Positions 52,723 through 62,249 of a stretch of 64,000 nucleotides of DNA are shown piece after piece. The stretch lies in assembly GCF_001999245.1 (NCBI RefSeq), contig NZ_CP019630.1, forward strand, positions 4,431,001 to 4,495,000, given 5' to 3'. The stretch's first letter is position 1, and each line of letters begins with the position of its first letter. Origin of the DNA: Roseibium algicola (lineage in GTDB: Bacteria > Pseudomonadota > Alphaproteobacteria > Rhizobiales > Stappiaceae). A program made the translations under genes and the position numbers. The notes under the pieces were generated by a model. It made no database searches. It saw only the letters and a program-made list of their open reading frames with translations, and was not told where the DNA came from.

Positions 52723-53916
52723 ATGCGTTATGCGTCGATCACCGACCGCCTTGCCCACCTGGGCTCGGGAAAATGGACTGTCCACATCAAGGCGCGCGAA
52801 ATGGCGGCTGCGGGCGTTCCCGTCATCGAGCTGACGATCGGCGAGCCGGACATCCTGCCCGACGAAGCCTTGTTCGAGGAAGCCAACCGGGCGATGAGGG
52901 CCGGCCGTATCCGTTATTCCAACGGTCGGGGCGAGCCGGGTATCGTTGCTGCATTGACGGAAAAATATCGCAAGCGCCGGCCTGACGTGAACGAGCAGAA
53001 CGTCCTGTGTTTCCCAGGCACGCAGACTGCCCTTTTTGCGGTGATGCTGGGCCTTGTGGAGGCAGGCGACGCCGTTCTGGCAGGTGATCCGCTCTATGCC
53101 ACCTACGAAGGCGTTATTGCCGCGACCGGTGCGCACATGGTGCCGGTGCCGCTCCGCCCTGAAAAGGGTTTTCACCTTCAGGCGGAAGATCTAGAGAAGG
53201 CAGTCACTCCGGACAGCCGGGTGCTCCTGCTCAATACGCCGCACAATCCGACCGGGGCGACGCTGACGGCTGACGAAATTGCCGCCATCGGTGAGGTCTG
53301 CATCAAGCACGACCTCTGGATCGTCTGCGACGAGGTGTATGAAAAGCTGATCTTTAAGGGAAGTTTCGCTTCCCCCTTCGACCAGCTGGCGCTGGCGGAC
53401 CGGACCATCGTGGTGTCCTCTATCTCCAAGTCTCACGCCGCCCCCGGCTTCCGGTCTGGCTGGGCAATCGGTCCGGAAGAATTCTGCACGCGGTTGCTGG
53501 CGGTGTCCGAAACCATGCTTTTCGGCGGACAGCCGTTCATCGCGGACATGACAGCTATGGCGATTGCCGGGGATTTCGACACTGCCGAGCGCATGCGGGA
53601 GAGTTATCTGCGGCGGGCGAAGCTCATCATCGGGCATCTGTCCGGACACGGCGCCCTTAAGCCCATGATGCCGGAAGCCGGCATGTTCCTGCTGGTGGAT
53701 GTCAGCGCAACGGGACTGGATGGCGCCACCTTTGCCGAAAGGCTGCTGGAGGAAAAACAGGTCGCGGTGATGCCAGGGGCCTCCTTCGGCGATCAGGCGA
53801 CGAATTTCATCCGGTTGTCGTTGACGGTGGCCGATGAAACGCTTTCCGAAGCAACAGACCGCATCGCGGCCTTTGCGGACAGTCTCGACGACGAGGAGAG
53901 CCGCAAATGGGCGTAG
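52723..53916 (+). CDS. aruH: PLP-dependent aminotransferase, probable arginine:pyruvate transaminase
   Basis: 397 residues of the class I/II aspartate-aminotransferase fold. Asn175 in NTPHNPTGAT, Asp203 and Tyr206 in CDEVYEKL, Lys236 in SISKSHAA (Schiff base) and Arg244 in GFRSGW are in place. The sequence resembles AruH, and the next gene encodes an AruI-like decarboxylase, so I assign the arginine:pyruvate transaminase role: L-arginine plus pyruvate to 2-ketoarginine plus alanine. It overlaps aruI by 10 bases. Other amino acids as substrate are possible. Confidence 0.82.
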   Translation: MRYASITDRLAHLGSGKWTVHIKAREMAAAGVPVIELTIGEPDILPDEALFEEANRAMRAGRIRYSNGRGEPGIVAALTEKYRKRRPDVNEQNVLCFPGTQTALFAVMLGLVEAGDAVLAGDPLYATYEGVIAATGAHMVPVPLRPEKGFHLQAEDLEKAVTPDSRVLLLNTPHNPTGATLTADEIAAIGEVCIKHDLWIVCDEVYEKLIFKGSFASPFDQLALADRTIVVSSISKSHAAPGFRSGWAIGPEEFCTRLLAVSETMLFGGQPFIADMTAMAIAGDFDTAERMRESYLRRAKLIIGHLSGHGALKPMMPEAGMFLLVDVSATGLDGATFAERLLEEKQVAVMPGASFGDQATNFIRLSLTVADETLSEATDRIAAFADSLDDEESRKWA

Positions 53917-55523
53917 TGACCAAGACGGTCGGTGAGGCCCTGATCGATATTCTTGAAGCCAATGGCGTGGAAGCCGTCTTCGGCATTCCGGGCGTGCACA
54001 CGGTCGAGCTTTATCGGGGGCTGGCTGCGTCCGAAATCCGCCACATCACCCCGCGCCACGAACAGGGGGCCGGGTTCATGGCGGACGGATATGCCCGCGT
54101 GACCGGGAAACCCGGTGTCGCACTGGTGATCACCGGCCCTGGCCTGACCAATACGATCACCGCGATGGCGCAGGCCTATCAGGATTCCGTGCCGATGCTG
54201 GTGATCTCGGGCGTCAATGCACGCGCAAGCCTTGGCCATGGCCGGGGCAAGCTGCACGAGCTGCCGGACCAGCGCGCCATGATGGCACCGCTTGCGCTGA
54301 TGACACACACGCTTCTGGAACCTGCAGATCTGCCGGCTGTCATGGAGCGGGCCTTCGCGATCCTGCAGTCGCGGCGTCCGGGGCCGGTCCATATCGAAAT
54401 TCCAACCGATGTGATGGTGGAAAAGATTGCCGTTGGCGACTTGCGCCCCTCAAAGGCCTGCGGCCCGCGGGCGGCTCAGGCACAGGTGCTGGAGCTTGCC
54501 GAGAAATGCCGCAAGGCCCAGCGCCCGGCGATCCTGTGCGGTGGCGGTTCTGTTGCCGCCGCAGACACGATCCGTTTGCTGGCGGAGCAAATTGATGCGC
54601 CGCTGATCACCACGGTCAACGCGCGGGGCATGTTTGCGGGACATCCGCTCTCCGTTCCGGCCAGCCCGAGCCTTGCCGCCGTCCGGGACCTGCTTGCAGC
54701 CTCCGATCTGGTGATTGCGCTCGGCACGCAGATGGGACAGACGGATTACGACATGTATGCCGATGGCGGCTTTCCGGAGCTTGCAGATCTGGTGCGGGTG
54801 GACATCGATTCAGACCAGCTTGCCCGGGGGCCTGAGGCTGCGCTGCCGGTTCTCTCCAGTGTCGACCAGTTGCTGGACGATCTTCTGCCGCTGCTTGAAG
54901 GTCCCGGTACGGCGGCGGCGGAGGGTGCCGCGCGGGCCAAGGCTTGCCGAGAGGCGGTTTCAACCTGGTTGAGCCCCAAGATGCAGGCGGAAATCGGCGT
55001 TCTGGAGACGATCCGCGAAACGCTGCCCGGCTGCATCATCGTCGGCGACAGCACGCAGGCCATCTATTCCGGCAACTTGTCCTTTGAAGCAGGCCGGCCG
55101 CATGGCTGGTTCAACGCGGCAACAGGGTTCGGTGCACTTGGGTATGGCCCTCCGGCCGCGATCGGTGCCAGCATCGGCGAGCCTGAAACGCCTGTGATCT
55201 GCCTTGTGGGTGATGGCGGGCTTCAGTTCTCGCTTGCCGAAATTGGCTCAGCCAGGGATTGCGGAGCCAGGGTGATTTTCCTGGTCTGGAACAACGACGG
55301 TTATGGCGAAATCCGCACCTACATGCTGGATTGCGGGATTGAACCGGAAGGCGTGACGCCATCAGCACCCGATTTTGGCAAGATCGCCGACGCCTATGGT
55401 TTGCCGTCCGTGCGTCTTGATGACGTGTCGGAGCTCGGGGCCGCTCTGAAGCGGTTTTCAGACCTGTCCGGACCAAGCCTGATCGAAATCCACGAAACAG
55501 GCACGCGCGGGGCGACCGCCTGA
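53907..55523 (+). CDS. aruI: ThDP-dependent 5-guanidino-2-oxopentanoate decarboxylase
   Basis: 538 residues, acetolactate-synthase-like fold. Glu52 in RHEQGAGFMADGYAR activates thiamine diphosphate, and the cofactor motif runs from GDG (435-437) to NN (462-463). The family fits AruI, which decarboxylates 2-ketoarginine to 4-guanidinobutyraldehyde. The overlap with aruH indicates a coupled two-step pathway. No guanidinobutyrase (ureohydrolase) gene lies in this window, so the later steps are elsewhere. Confidence 0.85.
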   Translation: MGVVTKTVGEALIDILEANGVEAVFGIPGVHTVELYRGLAASEIRHITPRHEQGAGFMADGYARVTGKPGVALVITGPGLTNTITAMAQAYQDSVPMLVISGVNARASLGHGRGKLHELPDQRAMMAPLALMTHTLLEPADLPAVMERAFAILQSRRPGPVHIEIPTDVMVEKIAVGDLRPSKACGPRAAQAQVLELAEKCRKAQRPAILCGGGSVAAADTIRLLAEQIDAPLITTVNARGMFAGHPLSVPASPSLAAVRDLLAASDLVIALGTQMGQTDYDMYADGGFPELADLVRVDIDSDQLARGPEAALPVLSSVDQLLDDLLPLLEGPGTAAAEGAARAKACREAVSTWLSPKMQAEIGVLETIRETLPGCIIVGDSTQAIYSGNLSFEAGRPHGWFNAATGFGALGYGPPAAIGASIGEPETPVICLVGDGGLQFSLAEIGSARDCGARVIFLVWNNDGYGEIRTYMLDCGIEPEGVTPSAPDFGKIADAYGLPSVRLDDVSELGAALKRFSDLSGPSLIEIHETGTRGATA

Positions 55524-55545
55524 CGTGAGACCCTGCGGGCTTTGC

Positions 55546-57573
55546 TCAGCTTGAGGCCGGCAAGGACAGCCTGAATTGCGTTCCCCTGCCTTTTACAGAC
55601 TGGCAGGTGAACGCAAGCCCGTGTTCACGCGCAAGGTCGTGACAGACCGAAAGACCAAGGCCATGTCCGCTGGACGTGCTGCCTTTCTTGTAGGCTTTCA
55701 GGAAGGTTTGCTGTTCTGTCTCGGTCAGGCCTGGTCCCGTATCGAGCACACAAAGCTCCAGGGCCTGTCCACGGTTACGGACGCCAATCAGGACCTTGCC
55801 TTTTTCGGTGTATTTGACCGCGTTGGAGACCAGGTTGCTGGCAATGCGCATCAGGACCATGGGGGGGACAGCTGTCTTGCGGGTTGATGTAACCCGTCGC
55901 AGCTTCAGGCCTTTTGAGATCGCTTCCTCGCCAAACATCTGCTGGACCGTGTCGAGAACAAGCGAAAGTTCGTAGCTCTCCATTTCCGCCGGTTCTGCGC
56001 GGGTGATGGCGATGTCTTTCTGGGCGTGGTCTTCTTCGCCGGTTGGATCGGAGCTTTCGGCTGTCCCTATGCCATCGTTCCGCGGTGCCGTTTCCGCCAG
56101 ATAGGAATTCGACAGGGCCTCCATGTAGTCGAATGCCTCTGCAAGACGTTGGCGAACCGGCGGTTCCATATGGTCGGCAAGATGGTCGAAGCTGAGCCTC
56201 AGTGAAGTGATCGGCTGTTTCAGATCATGGGAAGCAGTCGCCAGTTGCCGCTGACGCAGGCTGGCCAGATCGCGGGCACGCGTGTAATTGCGCTCGGCCA
56301 CGAGCAGCTCTCGACTGCGCTTTGCTTCCGCTTCAAGGGCAGCGATTTCGGCCTGAACGGCATTTGCGTGTTTGTGGCGCAAGGCAACGATATGGGCGGT
56401 CAAACCGGTCATGGTGGCAATCAGCAGGCAGGAGAAAATACCCTTGACCGTGCTCGCAACTGGCAGGATTTCAGTCTCGAGGCCAACGACCATCAAGGCA
56501 ATCAGCCCAACGACCAGCACGGTGCCAAAGGCTGAAACCAGTTCCGAGCTGACATGTGCCGCGCCTTCGCAGCGTCGCCAGCTGCGGCCTGCCAGGAAAA
56601 CGGAAATGAACATCAGCGCCAGCAGCACATAGCCGAAAAACGCGACATAGGTGCCGGGCGAAAAGAAAGACAACCCGAAACCGGCTATCGATAGAGCGGA
56701 AAAGGCTGTCAGGCCGATGGAAAGTCTTGTCTCGCGGCCTGTGGTGGCGACAGAGCGGCCGGAAATGACGAAGCCGAGGCCGGATAGGGAGAACAGCAGG
56801 AAGAAGCCTGTCGGAGACTGGAGTTCAGGCCTGTCGGGAAAGAAGAACCGGAACCAGAGGCCGTCAATATAAGCGATGAAAGCAAGTCCGAGCCCGAACT
56901 GGACGGCGTAGAGCATGCCGATCCAGTTTTTCATGGCCAGATGAAAGCCGAAGAAGAAAATCAGGCAGGAGATCGTGAAGGCGTAGAACGCCGTATGGGT
57001 GATGCCGGACGCAAAGGCTGAGGCTTCAAGCTCCACCGGTGTTTCCAGCGCCATCTTGAAGGACTGGAAAGGCCCGAACTTGAAATTCACCAGGAGGGTG
57101 ACCCGCTCTTGCGGCGCGATGTCGAAGACAGGCGTGCGCAACCTTGTGACCGAGTGGTCTTCCGGTGCGAAGGGTTCGAAAATCGAATAACTGATCAGGC
57201 TTTCGGTAAAGCCGCTTTCGCGGATGACATAGGCATCCAGTTCGCTGACCAGCGGCAGGTCGATCGTCAGCACGAAAGGATCCGGCGCACGGCCATCGTT
57301 CAATGTTGCGTTGACGATCTCGACAGCGGCCCAGGCTTCCGGCGCATAGTTCGTTTCCAGCAGAGAGGCCTTGAGGGTCGGAGAGAATTTGCCGGAGCGG
57401 AACCGGTTCAGGATGTCGGCAAGAGATGCTGTCGGATCGCTCTCATAGACCAGATGCGGCTTCAGGTCGCCAATCCCCTGGCCGGGCTCGAGGCGCACAG
57501 TTTCTGCCCGGGCGATGCCGGTCACGAGAAGGCTGAAAAACAGAAGGGCCCACAGGTGCAGAATTCTGGTCAT
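55546..57573 (-). CDS. 7TMR-DISM sensor histidine kinase
   Basis: 675 residues. A signal peptide leads to an extracellular DISMED2-like domain (about 30-180), seven transmembrane helices (about 190-395), a coiled-coil linker, a HisKA domain with phospho-acceptor His449 (ATASHDLKQPITSL), and an ATPase domain with Asn584 (NLVSNAVKYTEKG), DTGPGLT and GHGLGLSV. It probably senses a carbohydrate or other extracytoplasmic ligand. It is transcribed divergently from the response regulator at 57625, its likely partner. Confidence 0.92.
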   Translation of the reverse strand: MTRILHLWALLFFSLLVTGIARAETVRLEPGQGIGDLKPHLVYESDPTASLADILNRFRSGKFSPTLKASLLETNYAPEAWAAVEIVNATLNDGRAPDPFVLTIDLPLVSELDAYVIRESGFTESLISYSIFEPFAPEDHSVTRLRTPVFDIAPQERVTLLVNFKFGPFQSFKMALETPVELEASAFASGITHTAFYAFTISCLIFFFGFHLAMKNWIGMLYAVQFGLGLAFIAYIDGLWFRFFFPDRPELQSPTGFFLLFSLSGLGFVISGRSVATTGRETRLSIGLTAFSALSIAGFGLSFFSPGTYVAFFGYVLLALMFISVFLAGRSWRRCEGAAHVSSELVSAFGTVLVVGLIALMVVGLETEILPVASTVKGIFSCLLIATMTGLTAHIVALRHKHANAVQAEIAALEAEAKRSRELLVAERNYTRARDLASLRQRQLATASHDLKQPITSLRLSFDHLADHMEPPVRQRLAEAFDYMEALSNSYLAETAPRNDGIGTAESSDPTGEEDHAQKDIAITRAEPAEMESYELSLVLDTVQQMFGEEAISKGLKLRRVTSTRKTAVPPMVLMRIASNLVSNAVKYTEKGKVLIGVRNRGQALELCVLDTGPGLTETEQQTFLKAYKKGSTSSGHGLGLSVCHDLAREHGLAFTCQSVKGRGTQFRLSLPASS

Positions 57574-57624
57574 TTCCCCAAAGGCATGTCAGATAGAAGG
57601 ACTGCAGCTGCTGGATCGAGAGCC

Positions 57625-58278
57625 GTGAAAGATCAAAGATATAGTGCCATCATTGCAGATGATCACGCAATCGTTCGCTCGGGCTTGCGCGACGCTCTGG
57701 AAAAGCCGGGCCTGATCGAACCGGAGGGGATCAACGTGCTGGCGGAAGCCGGCGACGGTCTCAGCGCGATAGCCGAAGTGCGCAAGCAGCGGCCAGACCT
57801 CCTGTTGCTGGATGTCTCCATGCCGATGGCAGGCGGCGTGGAAGTGCTGATCGAGGCAAGGCGCTGGTCGAAGGAAACGAGGGTGGTCGTGCTGACAGGC
57901 ATTTCCGCTGTCGGGCTGATATCGGATCTCATCGAGGCCGGGGTCGATGGCCTGTTCTCGAAGGCGTCGGACAATGCCGAGTTCTACCAGAAACTACCAG
58001 GTATCCTGCGCGGACAGCGGCATATTTCGGATGTGTTCCTGAAGATCCTGGAAGAGACGCCCGCGCCACCGGTTCTGACGGACCGGGAACGGCAAACGCT
58101 GAACCTGATCCTCGCGGGGCGGTCCAACAAGGAAATTGCCGAAGGACTTGGCATCAGCGTCAAGACCGTCGACAAGCACCGTACCAGCCTGATGCAGAAG
58201 CTGAACGTGCATTCGGTGCCGCAGCTGATGGCCAAGGCGCTGAAGGAAGGCATGATTGATCCATCGCGGGAACTTTGA
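57625..58278 (+). CDS. NarL/LuxR-type response regulator
   Basis: 217 residues from GTG at 57625 (an ATG at 57586 is an alternative). Receiver domain with the acidic pair DD (12-13), Asp63 in LLLDVSMP for phosphorylation and Lys113; C-terminal LuxR-type HTH, LTDRERQTLNLILAGRSNKE then IAEGLGISVKTVDKH. Divergent from the histidine kinase with a very short gap, so the two share promoter DNA. Confidence 0.92.
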   Translation: MKDQRYSAIIADDHAIVRSGLRDALEKPGLIEPEGINVLAEAGDGLSAIAEVRKQRPDLLLLDVSMPMAGGVEVLIEARRWSKETRVVVLTGISAVGLISDLIEAGVDGLFSKASDNAEFYQKLPGILRGQRHISDVFLKILEETPAPPVLTDRERQTLNLILAGRSNKEIAEGLGISVKTVDKHRTSLMQKLNVHSVPQLMAKALKEGMIDPSREL

Positions 58279-58379
58279 CCGGAGAATGCCTGTTCTGGCC
58301 GGAATGGGGGATCGGCCCCATGGCCGGCAGTCAGCCGCCATGCGTTACTGCTGCAAGTGACCCGTAAAAGGATTGTGCC

Positions 58380-59033
58380 ATGCGCCCCTGTTTCAGACTT
58401 TCAGCCACCTCGCTTGCCGCGATACCCGTTGCCAGCATGCTGATCACGGGCTCGGTCCAGGCGCAGGATGACGGTTTTCGCGAGATCCGTGTTGCTCCCG
58501 GCACGGCGGTCGCCGCCAATTTCATGGATGTGCTGATGCCGTTTCTGCAAGGCCATCCGGAGAGTGACGAAGGCAATGCTGCGCTCGACCTGAAGGTGCG
58601 CAAGGCCGACAGCGGCTACAGTGTCGATATCGTCATGACGGGATATCTTGATGACAGCCTTTCAGGTGAGCATTACAGGGGCACCGTTGTTCACACGGCG
58701 ACGGGCGAATGGGAGCTTCTGCAGATGAAGGTCAAACCCTTGTGCGCACGTGGTGTGAATGTCGGGGGGATCTGCACCGCATCCGCAGCACCACCTGCCA
58801 TGTTCCGGTCTTCCGGCGCCGTTGATGGCCGGTTGATGTGCGTCAGCATTGCGCAGGACGATGTTCTGAATGTACGGCAGGGCCCCGGAACACGGCATGC
58901 CGTTACCGGCGCTCTTGCGGCGGGAACCTGTAATGTGGAACTTTCCGAGAGCTGTGAGGGAAGCTGGTGTGAAATCCGTTCGGGGGCAGTGTCCGGATGG
59001 GTGAATACCCGTTACCTTGAGCCCGCCAATTGA
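58380..59033 (+). CDS. Secreted SH3-domain protein
   Basis: 217 residues with a signal peptide (about 1-28), an N-terminal beta-rich domain, and a C-terminal bacterial SH3 domain (about 150-214) with VLNVRQGPGTRHAVTGALAA and GWVNTRYL. Cys pairs in both halves suggest disulfides in the periplasm. SH3b domains bind cell-wall peptides or proteins. It overlaps or touches the next gene, so the two are likely co-transcribed. Confidence 0.8.
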   Translation: MRPCFRLSATSLAAIPVASMLITGSVQAQDDGFREIRVAPGTAVAANFMDVLMPFLQGHPESDEGNAALDLKVRKADSGYSVDIVMTGYLDDSLSGEHYRGTVVHTATGEWELLQMKVKPLCARGVNVGGICTASAAPPAMFRSSGAVDGRLMCVSIAQDDVLNVRQGPGTRHAVTGALAAGTCNVELSESCEGSWCEIRSGAVSGWVNTRYLEPAN

Positions 59034-59053
59034 AAGACATATCGACGAGCCCC

Positions 59054-59890
59054 ATGCCGGTCAGAAATCAGCATCAGCGCAGATCTGCCAAAAGCCTTCT
59101 CATCGGCGGCTTGCTGATGTCTTGCGCAACTGTCGCGGTTCTGGCCAGCGGCTTGCCCGAGCCGACATTCCTGGAAAGCGGCAGCAACGACCTGATCCGC
59201 TTTCAGAAAGGTGAGGTGCCTGCACCACCGATTACGCTGGAGGCCGCCCCGTCAGCCGCTCCGGAACCGGTAGAACCTGCCGAGATGCATGCGCCCGAGC
59301 ACCGGCTGATGGACAGCGAGGGGGCCGCTGCCGAGATTGCCCCTCCACCGCCAGCGCGGCCGCAGCCACCGGCGCTTGCACCTGCACCCTCCGACGCCCC
59401 ATCCTGGACGGACCGTATGGATCTGGAGTTAGATCGGGCCATCGACCGGACTGCCCCCCAGAGGGAACGGGTTGCGCCGGCTGCAGCGCCGAAACAAAAT
59501 TCGCAAAAACGGGAAGCCACTGGTGCGGACTCTCAAGGCTTGAACTCTGCCATAGAAAAGTCCGCCGCAAGGCGTGCGCAGGAACCGGCTCCACTGGAGG
59601 AAGCCGCAGATGCCGATGATGCGATTTCCGCGCGGCTGGTGACGGTCTGCCTGACCAATCCGGACGATGCCAGCGGCGCCAAGGGCTTTGATATCCGGCG
59701 AGATGGTCCGCCGCGCTATGTTGCCGATGTCGGCGCGACGGCCTGTGCCCGCTTCGAGCCAACGCGCCATACGATCTATCTCTGGAAGACCAACGACCTG
59801 GGTGCCCTGTCGCTGATCCTCTCCAGCCGTCTCGATCTGGTCGAGGCAGATGGGACGCAAGTGTCCCTGGACTGGTTGCGGGACCGGTAA
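59054..59890 (+). CDS. Pro/Ala-rich envelope protein, possible lipoprotein
   Basis: About 278 residues. An N-terminal hydrophobic segment contains LLMSC, a possible lipobox. A long Pro/Ala/Glu linker (about 60-150) follows, and a C-terminal globular domain has two Cys (TVCLTN and ATACARFE) and ends SLDWLRDR. Reach and composition suit a periplasm-spanning protein. Start uncertain: ATG at 59054 or TTG at 59030. No family recognised. Confidence 0.65.
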   Translation: MPVRNQHQRRSAKSLLIGGLLMSCATVAVLASGLPEPTFLESGSNDLIRFQKGEVPAPPITLEAAPSAAPEPVEPAEMHAPEHRLMDSEGAAAEIAPPPPARPQPPALAPAPSDAPSWTDRMDLELDRAIDRTAPQRERVAPAAAPKQNSQKREATGADSQGLNSAIEKSAARRAQEPAPLEEAADADDAISARLVTVCLTNPDDASGAKGFDIRRDGPPRYVADVGATACARFEPTRHTIYLWKTNDLGALSLILSSRLDLVEADGTQVSLDWLRDR

Positions 59891-60245
59891 CCGGCCCGAC
59901 AGCGCAAACGCGCAGCCACCAGATTTATTCTCGAATTTGTCAGTCGTCCGTAGGGCTCTGGGAATGAGTGGATCCCGGGTCTCGCGTTGCTCACCCGGGA
60001 TGACATTCGAGGACCTTTTCCATCATCATCCCGGCCAAGCGCAGCGCGAGCCGGGATCGGGGAGGAACGGGATCCTTTTTAGGTGCCCATTTCGCCGACC
60101 CTCGGCTCCCCGATCCCGGATCTTTGCTGCGCTGCGTCCGGGATGACCAAAGGAGGGATGACCATAGGAGGGATGATCAACGGCGGGATGACCATTGGTG
60201 GGGAGGCGAATGGAGCGACGGACAACTTGGGGAGAAATACAAACA
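59891..60245. repeat. Intergenic region of GGGATGAC-type repeats
   Basis: Non-coding. Several copies of CCCGGGATGAC/GTCATCCCGG-like words occur, including an imperfect long inverted repeat between about 60027 and 60150 (ATCATCCCGGCCAAGCGCAG against CTGCGTCCGGGATGAC). Palindromic units of this type are common intergenic repeats in alphaproteobacterial genomes. The end of the block passes into a 15-bp tandem array. Confidence 0.6.
60140..60199. repeat. Tandem array, four 15-bp units
   Basis: Units GGGATGACCAAAGGA, GGGATGACCATAGGA, GGGATGATCAACGGC and GGGATGACCATTGGT in exact register, followed by a partial GGGG. They continue the GGGATGAC word of the neighbouring palindromic repeats, so the array probably grew from it by slippage. 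A plus-strand frame through it would give a GMTxGG pentapeptide repeat, but it lacks coding support. Confidence 0.85.
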
Positions 60246-60273
60246 GAAACCGGCAGGCGGGCCTGCCGGTTTC
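60246..60273 (-). terminator. Terminator of the VWA gene
   Basis: Perfect 13-bp arms GAAACCGGCAGGC and GCCTGCCGGTTTC with a 2-base centre, 21 bases past the VWA gene's stop codon on the minus strand, followed there by a T-rich stretch. Confidence 0.8.
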
Positions 60274-60293
60274 TATGCGGGCGGTGGGGGAAC

Positions 60294-62126
60294 CTAGCGC
60301 TCGGCGACGACCGCGAGACGGACGAGGGTCAGGAATTCAGACCGGTAGCCGAAGCGGTCAGCGCCCTTGTTCTCACTGGCGAGTTTTTCAATCGCCTTGA
60401 AATCCCAATCTCCCAGGTGATCGGTGCCTTTCAGCTTCTGCCCGAAGGCAGCAACTGACGCGGCAAAGAGGGTTTCCGACATCGGTATACCGCTTGTGTC
60501 TGCCATGATCGGTGTCTCGATCAGGGTACTTTCCTTGTCTCCGGGCAGCTTGTAGCGCAGCTTCACGAAGGCGAGTTCACCCGAATAGGAAGCGCGAACG
60601 GGTTCGATCTTCTCCTTGGGGCCGTAGCGCAGGTCCGAGAATTTTTCCGCCGGCGAGCCGACAGGGGTGATCTCATAAAGGGCCGTGACGTTGTGGCCCG
60701 CGCCGATATCTCCCGCATCGACCTTGTCGTTCCTGAAATCCTCAGTTCTGAGCGCCCGGGTTTCGTAGCCGATCAGGCGGTATTCGGCGACGGTCTCCGG
60801 GTTGAATTCGACCTGGATCTTGACGTCCTGGGCGATCATGGAGATGGAGCTGACCACCTGGTCCACCAGCACCTTGCGGGCTTCGGACAGCGTGTCGATG
60901 TAGGCGGCAACGCCCTGTCCGTTCTGCGCAAGGGTCTGCATCAGTTCATCGTTGTAGTTGCCGCGGCCGAAGCCGAGAACGGAGAGCGCTGTGCCGTTTT
61001 CCCGCTGTTCAGAGACATAGCGTTTCAGGCTGTCCGGATCGGAGAGGCCGACGTTGAAGTCGCCGTCGGTGGCCAGGATGATCCTGGTCTGCTCGCCGTC
61101 GCCGGTCATTGTTTCGGCCAGAGCGTAGGCTCCTTTCAGACCTTCATGACCTGCCGTTGAGCCTCCGGAGGTCAACGCGTTGATCTTTTCCAGGATCCGG
61201 CTCTTGTCGGTAACCTTGGTCGGTTCCAGTAGAACACCGGAGCTGCCGGCGTATGTGACGATCGCCACTTCGTCCTCGTCGCGGAGCGTGGACAGCAGCA
61301 GGCGGAAGGATTGCTGCAGCAGCGGCAACTTGTTGGCATCGGCCATGGAGCCGGAGGTGTCGATCAGGAACACCAGGTTCTGCGGGGGAAGGTCATCGAG
61401 CGGCACCTTGTAGCCCTGGATGCCGACCTGCATCAGCCTGGTGTGTTCGTTCCACGGGGTGTCGATCACGGAAACATTGGTGGAGAAGGGGTGACCGCCC
61501 TTTTCGGGTACGGGATAACTGTAATCGAAGTAGTTGACCATTTCTTCCACGCGCACGGCATCCGGGTTCGGCAATCGGCCGCCGGACAGCGTGCTGCGGA
61601 CATAGGAATAAGAGGCGGTGTCGACATCGACGGAGAAGGTCGATACCGGGTCCGCGCTCGTGCGTTTCAGCGGGTTTACTTCTGCGGATGCAAATCGCTC
61701 CCGGTCTGCAGGCTGAACGGCTGGCATTGCCGGTGGTTCGGACTGAGCCACCTTTTTCGGGGCAGAGCCGCCACTGCCGGAGGAAAGTGACATCAGGCCG
61801 CCGGTGGCTGCCTCCGAGCCAATCATTATTTTGTCCTGAAATGCCGGGGCCGGGGCCGGGGCAGGCTGCGGGGCTACGGCCGGACGGGAGATGTCCGCGA
61901 TGACGGAGTGGCTTTCTTCCTGTTTCCTGCACTGGGTTGTCGAAGCCGAGGCATCATCGTCTCGCTCACCTGCAATGGTCATCCGGCCGGCTTCCTCCGC
62001 CGGGCTTGTGAGCTTTTTCCCGAGCTCCTGCCAATCGATGGTTTGCGAGGCGATGCCGGCGAAGGCGATTGTCATCAGCGAAGCGGAGCTGATCAGCAAG
62101 GTTCTGGGCATGTGTTTGCCAAACAT
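60294..62126 (-). CDS. VWA-domain protein, YfbK type
   Basis: 610 residues. A signal or membrane segment (about 8-28) and a low-complexity Pro/Ala/Ser region are followed by the YfbK N-terminal domain (TFSVDVDTASYSYVRSTLSG), the von Willebrand A domain with MIDAS DTSGSM (Asp256, Ser258, Ser260), and the DUF3520-like C-terminal domain. Extracytoplasmic and metal-dependent binding is likely. AAAGGA upstream of the ATG. Ends at a strong terminator. Function of the family is not known in detail. Confidence 0.9.
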   Translation of the reverse strand: MFGKHMPRTLLISSASLMTIAFAGIASQTIDWQELGKKLTSPAEEAGRMTIAGERDDDASASTTQCRKQEESHSVIADISRPAVAPQPAPAPAPAFQDKIMIGSEAATGGLMSLSSGSGGSAPKKVAQSEPPAMPAVQPADRERFASAEVNPLKRTSADPVSTFSVDVDTASYSYVRSTLSGGRLPNPDAVRVEEMVNYFDYSYPVPEKGGHPFSTNVSVIDTPWNEHTRLMQVGIQGYKVPLDDLPPQNLVFLIDTSGSMADANKLPLLQQSFRLLLSTLRDEDEVAIVTYAGSSGVLLEPTKVTDKSRILEKINALTSGGSTAGHEGLKGAYALAETMTGDGEQTRIILATDGDFNVGLSDPDSLKRYVSEQRENGTALSVLGFGRGNYNDELMQTLAQNGQGVAAYIDTLSEARKVLVDQVVSSISMIAQDVKIQVEFNPETVAEYRLIGYETRALRTEDFRNDKVDAGDIGAGHNVTALYEITPVGSPAEKFSDLRYGPKEKIEPVRASYSGELAFVKLRYKLPGDKESTLIETPIMADTSGIPMSETLFAASVAAFGQKLKGTDHLGDWDFKAIEKLASENKGADRFGYRSEFLTLVRLAVVAER

Positions 62127-62249
62127 GAGACAAATCCTTTTCGTCGCCCGGAGGAAAGGTCCGGGTGTCGGGGTGATGGGGAAAGGTTGGGTAATGTGCC
62201 GGGCAAGAGCCGCGCCCTCACGGCGCGGCCTTGGTGTGTTTGCCGGGTG

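Noticed and set aside
60083..60400. A frame with GMTxGG pentapeptide repeats
   Set aside because: It is a translation of the 15-bp tandem DNA array and runs through the VWA gene terminator.
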